From QHXQ01 sp036389375 (GTDB taxonomy: Bacteria > Acidobacteriota > Blastocatellia > Pyrinomonadales > Pyrinomonadaceae): DNA of 13,179 bases. The DNA is taken from NCBI GenBank assembly GCA_036389375.1, contig DASVQA010000156.1:1-13179 (forward strand), in the 5' to 3' direction. Under the pieces are notes generated by a model. It saw only the letters and a program-made list of their open reading frames with translations. It had not been told where the DNA came from and made no database searches. Positions 7,713-13,179 of the stretch are shown here, one piece after another. Every line of letters begins with the position of its first letter. Positions within the stretch are counted from its first letter, which is position 1. The translations under genes were made by a program, and so were the position numbers.

Positions 7713-7788
7713 AAGTGACTCCGGCATAAGCCGCGAACGTGATTGACGTGCAGAAGGGTTCGAGGCTGCCGCCCACCTGCTACGCAGG

Positions 7789-7803
7789 GCAAGTGCAATG
7801 CCA
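7789..7803 (-). promoter_or_regulatory. Sigma54 (-24/-12) promoter of the minor-pilin operon
   Basis: The minus strand reads TGGCAT, five bases, then TTGC. This matches the RpoN consensus TGGCAC-N5-TTGC with exact spacing between the invariant GG and GC. Transcription would start near 7778, giving a leader of about 65 bases before the first pilin ATG at 7712. It is the only well-matched -24/-12 element I found in the window. Confidence 0.75.
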
Positions 7804-7866
7804 TTAAGAATGCTGTTGATTGACGGGGAATCTTGCGCGCTGGCTCTGGCGGGCGCTGCCACAGTC

Positions 7867-7881
7867 GTCACAATAGGTGAC
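7867..7881. promoter_or_regulatory. Candidate activator-binding dyad (upstream activating site)
   Basis: An inverted repeat GTCAC, five bases, GTGAC is centred about 96 bases upstream of the predicted start of the sigma54 promoter. This is the usual enhancer distance for NtrC-family activators. The half-sites are short and only one copy is seen, so it could be chance. Confidence 0.4.
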
Positions 7882-8335
7882 ACGGTTGGGCACTACGCTT
7901 CATAGCGCCGGGCCGGGGCACACGTGCTGGTTAGCGCGGGGCGTGGCTGGCGACCGCGACGCACGCGCGTTACCCATGCCTGCCACCAACGGAAACAGTT
8001 CGCGCCCCGCGCCCGTTATCTTCCGAGCCGCACGCGGTGCGCCTAAGCGGACAAACTACGCCAATACACGCGCCATTCTATGCGCGCTCAGGCAAGGGTG
8101 AATCTGCGGCCTGAGGTTTGCAGTAAGCAAGCGCAGCGTTGTTGGCGTGGCGCGTTCAGGCGCGAGGGCATGCGCGGCTGAGCCGACACGCCGACGACCG
8201 ACCCGGTAGATGTTTGCGCCGCCAGCGTGTGCGGAAGAAGAAGAAGCGCGGGCGCGCGTCACTCAAGGCGGGTGTCTGCCGAGTTCGTTCGCCCGCGCGC
8301 GTTGCCGCACAGCGCGCACCGGGTGGACGACCACA
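7882..8335. other. Non-coding stretch with nothing recognised
   Basis: Several open frames exist on both strands, but all are Arg/Ala/Ser-rich shadows of GC-rich DNA with no recognisable domain or ribosome binding site. I looked for tRNA, tmRNA, RNase P RNA and repeat arrays and saw none. The stretch ends at a strong hairpin with a short plus-strand T tract, so a small plus-strand RNA is possible but unsupported. Confidence 0.5.
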
Positions 8336-8376
8336 GCGCCCCGGCGACTCTCAGGCCGCCGGGGCGCGCGGCTTTT
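8336..8376 (+). terminator. GC-rich hairpin with short T tract
   Basis: A perfect 11-bp inverted repeat (GCGCCCCGGCG at 8336-8346, complement at 8357-8367) surrounds a 10-base loop. It is followed on the plus strand by GCGGCTTTT. It looks like an intrinsic terminator in the plus direction, yet no plus-strand gene precedes it. On the minus strand it lies about 90 bases after the carboxypeptidase stop and has no T tract. It may serve that gene as a T-less terminator or mark the end of an unannotated RNA. Confidence 0.45.
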
Positions 8377-8382
8377 GCGGAG

Positions 8383-8456
8383 CAGAGGTCAGCGGTTAGC
8401 GGTCAGAGATCAGTATTTTTCTGCTACTGATCTCCAACCTCTGACCGCTGACCGCT
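8383..8456. repeat. Heptad-repeat inverted element, copy B
   Basis: The left arm (8384-8415) and right arm (8425-8456) pair at about 27 of 32 positions around a nine-base loop of mostly T. Units are GAGGTCA and GCGGTTA on the left, with complementary units on the right. The unit sequence is very close to that of the copy at 3647-3746. The element ends exactly at the base before the carboxypeptidase stop codon, so it forms the immediate 3' end of that gene. Confidence 0.85.
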
Positions 8457-9830
8457 TTAGTTTGGTGTTGGCTCGTACTCGCTGGGGTTGCCGGCTTTGA
8501 GTTCGGTGTCGGCGAGCCGCATGGCGAGGGTATGGGGCGTGTAGCCGAAGGGCGCAGGGCCGCCGTGCGCGTACTGCATTTCGCTAACGAGGCTGTCCTG
8601 TATCTGGCGGAAGCGGTAGGCGCTGCCGCGCTGGTTGAAGATAACGAAGTAGAGCGTCGCGCCGTCGCGCGTGTGCATCTGCCCGGCGAGCGCGCTGACG
8701 CCGCCATCCGAGCGCCCCAGCGTGCCGGTCTTGCCGACGACGCTGCCGCGCGCGACGAAAGAGTTATAACGCTTCTGTAGCGTGCCCGGATCGACGCCCG
8801 CGACCGGCATGATGTCCGACGGCAGCAGGTTGTGTTCGCTCAGTTCCGCAACGAGCGTCCGGTAGATTTTCATCATCGAGCGCGGACTGAGCCGATTAAT
8901 GCCCAACCCGCTGGTCGAAGCGAGCCGCACCTCTTCGGGTTTCAAGCCGACGGTTGTGATGAGGAAGCGTTCCAGCCCGCTGGCACCGCCGAGCGTGTCG
9001 CCGAGCCGTTCGGCCATGAAGTTGTTCGAGTAGCAGAGCAGCACCTTGAGTATGTCCACGAGCGGGCTTGAGCGATGCGTCAACAGCACGCGCGCGCCCG
9101 GCGGCACTGGCGCGACGTAGACCGCGCCCAAAACCGCGACGCTCGGCGTGGTCTGCAAGCTCTCGCGGTCGCCCAGCGCAATGCGTTCGTTGAGCCATGC
9201 GTTTGCCGCCAACGTGGGCCGGCGCGTGGCATCAAGCGTGTCGTAGAGATTGTCGCCGGAGGCTTGTGCAGACCAACTGAAGTTCATCGTGAACTTCGGC
9301 GCGACGATCAGATCGCCGGTGACGGTGCGTATGCCGAGCCGGTTCAATTCGCGCGCCAGCATGACGGCATGCTCGTAGTGGAATGAAGGATCGCGGCCGG
9401 AAATGATCAGGTCGCCGTCAATCGTGCCGGTCTGCGGATCGAGCGCGCCCGTCGTCCAGACGACTGTGGCGAAGCGGTGTTGCGGGCCAAACGTGTGCAG
9501 GGCGTCGAGCGCCGTGGCGAGCTTCACGACCGAGGCCGGATTAAACTGTTCGTCAGCCGCGTACTCTTTCACGACCCGCCCGTCGCTCGTCTCGACGAGC
9601 ATGCCGAGCCGCCCGTAGATGGGCGTGGGCGTCGGCAGCGGCAGAATATTTTGGACGGCGTCGGGCGTGACCGCGTCTGGTTGCGCGCCCGTCGGCGGAA
9701 AGGGCAGCAGCGACGGTTTGACGAGCGGCGGCGTCGGTTGCGCGGACGGCGCTGGCGTGTTCTGTGCGGCCGCGCCGTTGGCGCACGCGGCGAGCAGACC
9801 AAACATGACGATGAAGCGTGTGACCCTCAT
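8457..9830 (-). CDS. dacB: D-Ala-D-Ala carboxypeptidase/endopeptidase, PBP4 (DacB) family
   Basis: Periplasmic class C penicillin-binding protein (peptidase family S13) that trims or cuts peptidoglycan peptides. From the chosen start it has 457 residues with all three active-site motifs: SVVK (S100, K103) in NPASVVK, SNN (268-270) in CYSNNFMAERLG, and KTG (367-369) in VVGKTGTLG. STSGLGINRLSP is the further conserved family segment. The gap between the first two motifs is 168 residues, against about 244 in E. coli PBP4 (from memory), so the inserted domains are reduced. The ATG at 9828-9830 has GAGGA eight bases upstream; an ATG at 9860 lacks one. The signal sequence ends LLAAC, a good lipobox, though cleavage later at AAAQ is also possible. 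A Pro/Thr-rich linker covers about residues 25-70. Confidence 0.92.
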   Translation of the reverse strand: MRVTRFIVMFGLLAACANGAAAQNTPAPSAQPTPPLVKPSLLPFPPTGAQPDAVTPDAVQNILPLPTPTPIYGRLGMLVETSDGRVVKEYAADEQFNPASVVKLATALDALHTFGPQHRFATVVWTTGALDPQTGTIDGDLIISGRDPSFHYEHAVMLARELNRLGIRTVTGDLIVAPKFTMNFSWSAQASGDNLYDTLDATRRPTLAANAWLNERIALGDRESLQTTPSVAVLGAVYVAPVPPGARVLLTHRSSPLVDILKVLLCYSNNFMAERLGDTLGGASGLERFLITTVGLKPEEVRLASTSGLGINRLSPRSMMKIYRTLVAELSEHNLLPSDIMPVAGVDPGTLQKRYNSFVARGSVVGKTGTLGRSDGGVSALAGQMHTRDGATLYFVIFNQRGSAYRFRQIQDSLVSEMQYAHGGPAPFGYTPHTLAMRLADTELKAGNPSEYEPTPN

Positions 9831-9877
9831 GTAAACATTCCTCGACGACGACAACAACATGTTTGGGGGCTTTCTGC

Positions 9878-9886
9878 ATCATAGCA
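9878..9886 (-). promoter_or_regulatory. Candidate extended -10 promoter for the carboxypeptidase
   Basis: The minus strand reads TGCTATGAT, an extended -10 element (TGn plus TATGAT) without a good -35. Transcription would start near 9871, about 41 bases before the ATG with its GAGGA site. The rest of the 308-base divergent gap (9831-10138) holds the plus-strand promoter and no other gene. Confidence 0.4.
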
Positions 9887-10086
9887 TGAGGAGAGATAAG
9901 CTGTGGCGCGTAAGTTTTTCTCATGCGCCGGTCATTAGATGCGCCGCCCGGCCCACATGGATGCAAGGCACATTGCGGGCGGCACTGGTCAGGCGCTATC
10001 GTCTCTTCAGGTTGTTTCGTGTGCTTTTGTGCCCGGTGTCTCCGGCGCTTGAGTGAAAGTAACTCCGGCCGTTTGCGGGCAATGCG

Positions 10087-10116
10087 TTGACAATGCTTCC
10101 GGCACGCTCCTAGAAT
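10087..10116 (+). promoter_or_regulatory. Sigma70 promoter of the Ogg2 gene
   Basis: A perfect -35 TTGACA (10087-10092), an 18-base spacer and -10 TAGAAT (10111-10116, five of six consensus) point into the glycosylase gene. Transcription should start near 10123, which allows the GTG start at 10139 with a leader of about 16 bases. Confidence 0.7.
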
Positions 10117-10138
10117 TTCGTCGTCCCGCAGAGTCCTC

Positions 10139-10819
10139 GTGTTGACAAGACCGTCAGTGCGCCGAGAACAACAGCCCGTCACCGTCGAGCGGATGCGTGC
10201 AGCGCATCGCGCGCGCCGCGCACAGATTCGCGCCCGGCTCGCCGAGTTCGACTCGGTCAGGCGCGAGGCGACGGACGCGCGCCTCTGGGAAGAGTTGGTC
10301 TTTTGCATCTTCACGGCCGGCGCTTCGGCGCGCATGGGCTTGCGCTCGATTGAAGCGGTGCGCCCGCTGCTCGCCGCCGGCGCGCATGCTGATCTCGCCA
10401 ACGCGCTCACCGGCGTGCATCGTTATCCGCATTCGCGCTCCGGCTACATCGTCGCCACGCGCGAGCACCTGTTAGCGGATTGCGACCTGCGCCTGCGCGC
10501 ACGTTTGGACGCATTCGCCGACCCGCTTGAGCGCCGCGACTGGCTGGCGCGCACGCGCGGCATCAAAGGTCTGGGCTACAAGGAGGCAAGCCATTTTCTG
10601 CGCAACATCGGATATCGCGGCTATGCGATCCTCGACAAACACATCCTGCGCAGCCTCGCGGAACTCGGCGTCGTGCCCTCACCTGAACCGCCCACGACGC
10701 GCGCACGTTACCTCACCACAGAAGACGCCCTGCGTCGCTTCGCCCGCAAGGCGCGCATTGATTTCGACGAACTCGACCTCGTGCTCTGGTCAATGAAGAC
10801 GGGCGAGATTTTGAAATAA
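10139..10819 (+). CDS. ogg: 8-oxoguanine DNA glycosylase/AP lyase, archaeal-type Ogg2
   Basis: Bifunctional base-excision repair enzyme of the HhH-GPD superfamily that removes 8-oxoguanine and nicks the abasic site. The helix-hairpin-helix block IKGLGYKEASHFLRNIGY carries catalytic K148, and AILDKHILR carries catalytic D166. From memory, this segment is nearly identical to Methanocaldococcus jannaschii Ogg (GIGYKEASHFLRNVGY, then IIDRHILREL). The N-terminal WEELVFCIFTAGASA and C-terminal ELDLVLWSMKTGEILK also match Ogg2. The length from GTG is 226 residues. Starting at the ATG at 10193 gives 208, closer to the 207 or so of the archaeal enzyme. The GTG fits the promoter position; neither start has a strong ribosome binding site. 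The rarity of Ogg2 in bacteria suggests old lateral transfer, though base composition matches the neighbours. Confidence 0.9.
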   Translation: MLTRPSVRREQQPVTVERMRAAHRARRAQIRARLAEFDSVRREATDARLWEELVFCIFTAGASARMGLRSIEAVRPLLAAGAHADLANALTGVHRYPHSRSGYIVATREHLLADCDLRLRARLDAFADPLERRDWLARTRGIKGLGYKEASHFLRNIGYRGYAILDKHILRSLAELGVVPSPEPPTTRARYLTTEDALRRFARKARIDFDELDLVLWSMKTGEILK

Positions 10820-10888
10820 GGATGAGGACTGAGGGATGAAAGAAAAAGCACCACGTTGCAATTAACTTTCAACCCGCAGCCTTCAGCC
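10820..10888. repeat. Heptad-repeat inverted element, copy C
   Basis: The left arm (10820-10842, units GGATGAG and GACTGAG) and right arm (10866-10888) pair at 18 of 23 positions around a 23-base spacer. The element starts at the very next base after the Ogg2 stop codon. Its unit sequence differs from the copies at 3647 and 8383, but its period and arm layout are the same. A short AT-rich loop and no T tract make it a poor intrinsic terminator. Confidence 0.7.
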
Positions 10889-10908
10889 CTGCTGTAGGAG
10901 GGTGACCG

Positions 10909-12560
10909 ATGAAGAAATTTAACCGGGTCGCGGTCATCATGTTGACTGCTGGCTTAGTCTGCGTAGGGTTGTGCGGCTTGGGCGGGCCGGCGGCACAGGC
11001 GAGCGGCGACAACAAGACGCGCGCGCGCGCCGAGCGTGCGCTGCGCGAGGGCGAGTTCGAGGCGGCGGAGAAAATCTACCGCGACTTGATCACGAAGGAC
11101 GCGGCAGACTTAAACGCGCGCCTCGGCCTGAGCTACACGCTCTACAAAAAGCGCAACCTGCGCGACGCTTACGATGCGGCGGCGCGCGTCCTCGCCGTTG
11201 AGCCGATGTCGGCGCGGGCGCACGCGCTCTTAGGTTCGACGCTGCTGGCGGCCGGCGACTTCCCGCTCTCGATTGAAGAGTTTCGCACCGCGATCAGTTT
11301 CAATCAGGATGAGGCGCTCGCTATCGCCGGACTCTCGATGATTCATTTCTACGAGAACCGGCCGCAGATCGCGCTCATCGGCCTGCGCCGCGCGCTTGAG
11401 ATCGAACCGAACGAGCCGGACTTCATCTTCAACTACGCGCAGTCCGCCGCGCGCTCCGAACGCTACCGCGAGGCGGCGGACGCTTACGAGCGCTTCCTTC
11501 GCACCGCGCCCCGCACAGACGCCGACCGGCGCGCGCGCATCCGCGGCCTCATCGATTTTCTCCGCTACATCGGCAACCACAGCGACCTCTACGCGCCGGG
11601 CGGTGCGGCGCAGACCGTCGCCAAGTTCGAGTTGGCCAACAACCGGCCGCTCCTGGAAGTCTATATCAACGGCAGCAAGCAACCGCTCCACTTCGTCGTG
11701 GACACAGGCTCAGGCATGTGTGTGGTTTCGACAGTGGCAGCGCAGAAGCTTGGGGTCAAAGAGGTGGCGCGCGGCGGCCTTGCGCGCGGCATCGGCGGCG
11801 GCGGGCGCTTCGAGATCATCTACGGCTTCCTCGGCAACCTGCGCATCGGTGATGCGCGCATCGCCAACGTGCCCGTCTATCTGCGCGACTTCCACAACAC
11901 GCAGGAGCCGGTGGACGGCTACATCGGCCTCTCCGTCTTGTCCAAGTATCTCGCCTCGATTGACTACGGCAAGCGCGAGATGACGCTTGTGCGCGACGAC
12001 CAGCCGCGCGCGCAGCCGACGCCCGCGCCGCCACCGGCCGGGCAGACGGCGGGCACGCCGCAACCGACGCCGACGCCGCTGCCGCCCGGCGTCTTCGAGT
12101 TGCCGATTCGCGCCACGTCTTCCGGCTTCTGGTCGAGCGCCGTCAACATCGACGGCATCAGCAAACCGCTCAACTTCATCGTCGATACGGGCGCAACCAT
12201 CTCGGTCGTCGCCTCGGCTTTGACGCAGCGCGAAGACCTGTCGCGCTTCGTCCAGCCGACGCGCTTGCGCGTCTACGGCGCGGCGGGTGTCTCCGAAGAC
12301 GTGCAGATGCTTTTGCTGCCGCACGTCTCCATCGGCACTTACAAGCACCCGAATCTGCCGGCCGCCGTGCTCGACATGGAGCCGATCAACGAGACCTCCG
12401 GCTTCGAGCAGACCGGCATCATCGGCGGCAACGTGCTGCGCTTCTTCCGCGTCACCTTCGACTTCCAGCGCGCCGTCGTGCGGCTCGAAGCCAACGGCAA
12501 TTCGCCCGGCGCGCCCACGCGCGACGCCAACATCGCCGTGCAACCCGAACCGAGCGTGCC

Positions 12561-12564
<4 letters not shown>
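10909..12564 (+). CDS. Exported TPR protein with two retropepsin-like aspartyl protease domains
   Basis: 551 residues with a strong AGGAGG site seven bases before the ATG. A signal peptide (1-31, ending AAQA) precedes TPR-like helical repeats (about 35-200; for example GEFEAAEKIYRDLITKDAAD and RYREAADAYERFLRTAP). Protease domain 1 (about 237-363) carries DTGS at D265 in HFVVDTGSGMCVVS and ends GYIGLSVLSKYLASIDY. A Pro/Thr/Gln-rich linker (365-393) leads to domain 2 (about 395-535), which carries DTGA at D426 in NFIVDTGATISVVAS and ends IIGGNVLRFFRVTFDF. Each domain has the single catalytic Asp expected of a retropepsin monomer, so the pair could form one intramolecular active site. Substrate unknown; periplasmic location expected. 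Its stop overlaps the PIN gene start (ATGA). Confidence 0.85.
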
Positions 12565-13026
<462 letters not shown>

Positions 13027-13046
<20 letters not shown>

Positions 13047-13100
13047 CGAGTGATAGATTAAGACTTGTGCCTGCTCGTCCGTCGTCCCGCGCCACTCGTC
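13027..13100. repeat. Heptad-repeat inverted element, copy D (degenerate)
   Basis: Four 7-base units run from 13027 to 13054, including GAGTGAC and AAGTGAC, and contain the PIN gene stop codon. A weaker complementary arm occupies about 13062-13100; its 3' end CACTCGTC (13093-13100) pairs with GACGAGTG (13045-13052). The arms match at roughly 16 of 24 positions in one alignment, so this copy is the most decayed or the least certain. Confidence 0.55.
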
Positions 13101-13111
13101 AACCGCTTTTC

Positions 13112-13179
13112 ATGTACCGGCGACCCAGATTCCTCGAAGTGCTGCACGCGATCCGCGAGGAGATGTCGCGCGAAGCCGA
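13112..13179 (+). CDS. Start of a small protein, possible antitoxin partner (runs off window)
   Basis: The frame from the ATG at 13112 is open to the window edge (22 residues) and reads FLEVLHAIREEMSREA after a basic MYRRPR. This charged, helical start resembles, from memory, small antitoxins encoded next to VapC-like PIN genes. It lies 65 bases downstream of the PIN stop. No Shine-Dalgarno sequence is visible at this ATG. An in-frame GTG at 13067 is an alternative but would lie inside the heptad-repeat element. The identification is tentative because most of the gene is outside the window. Confidence 0.4.
   Translation, partial: MYRRPRFLEVLHAIREEMSREA

Noticed and set aside
7758..7766. GGTTCGAGG resembling a tRNA T-loop
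   Set aside because: The flanking bases cannot form the T-arm or an acceptor stem, and no anticodon arm is visible.
7713..7883. Longer start for the first pilin gene, at 7883
   Set aside because: It would add 57 residues before the prepilin leader and place the sigma54 promoter inside the coding region. The ATG at 7712 has a GGAG site at good spacing.
8246..8298. GC palindrome (GCGCGGGCG with CGCCCGCGC)
   Set aside because: It is low-complexity GC sequence with a 35-base loop, which is expected by chance at this base composition.
8139..8399. Small plus-strand open frames in the gap before the carboxypeptidase gene
   Set aside because: They are Arg-rich low-complexity translations that run through the GC hairpin, with no ribosome binding site and no recognisable family.
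11710..12543. 277-residue minus-strand open frame opposite the aspartyl protease gene
   Set aside because: The composition is that of an antisense shadow, and the plus-strand gene has two recognisable catalytic motifs.

Overview
The window is high-GC bacterial chromosomal DNA. The proteins are exported, envelope-associated or housekeeping, and several carry proline/threonine-rich low-complexity linkers. Together with the giant PilX-like minor pilin and the NtrC-type regulator, this style suggests a Gram-negative, diderm, type IV-piliated bacterium. Acidobacteriota (Blastocatellia-like) is my best guess, but it is an inference from style, not from a marker gene. No phage, insertion sequence, CRISPR array, rRNA or tRNA is visible.

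Layout, left to right. (1) 1-256, minus strand: the N-terminal 85 residues of a small secreted beta-rich protein with a signal peptide, running off the window. It is preceded by a 216-base leader region that can fold into nested helices (314-393). (2) 473-3641, minus: a two-gene unit encoding a sigma54-activating NtrC-family response regulator and the lipid II flippase MurJ (TTG start, 19-base gap). A candidate sigma70 promoter at 3755-3783 would start the transcript right at a heptad-repeat hairpin that fills the whole 5' leader. (3) 3807-7712, minus: a four-gene type IV pilus minor-pilin operon (FimT/GspH-, PilV-, PilW- and PilX-like), ending in a 13-bp GC-rich hairpin. Upstream lies a textbook -24/-12 sigma54 promoter (7789-7803) and, at enhancer distance, a dyad (7867-7881). 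The sigma54 activator encoded just downstream is the obvious candidate to drive it. (4) 7882-8382: non-coding, ending in a strong GC hairpin. (5) 8457-9830, minus: a PBP4-type D-Ala-D-Ala carboxypeptidase. (6) 10139-13179, plus: an archaeal-type Ogg2 8-oxoguanine glycosylase behind a near-consensus sigma70 promoter, then an exported TPR protein with two retropepsin-like aspartyl protease domains. Next, overlapping the protease gene by ATGA, comes a VapC-like PIN nuclease, followed by the start of a small protein that may be its antitoxin.

The most unusual element is a family of four intergenic inverted repeats (3647-3746, 8383-8456, 10820-10888, 13027-13100). Each is built from 7-base units, each abuts or overlaps a gene terminus, and all four have the purine-rich arm first. 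Copies share architecture more than sequence.

Functional themes are cell-wall synthesis and remodelling (MurJ, PBP4), pilus-tip assembly under probable RpoN control, base-excision repair and a possible toxin-antitoxin pair.
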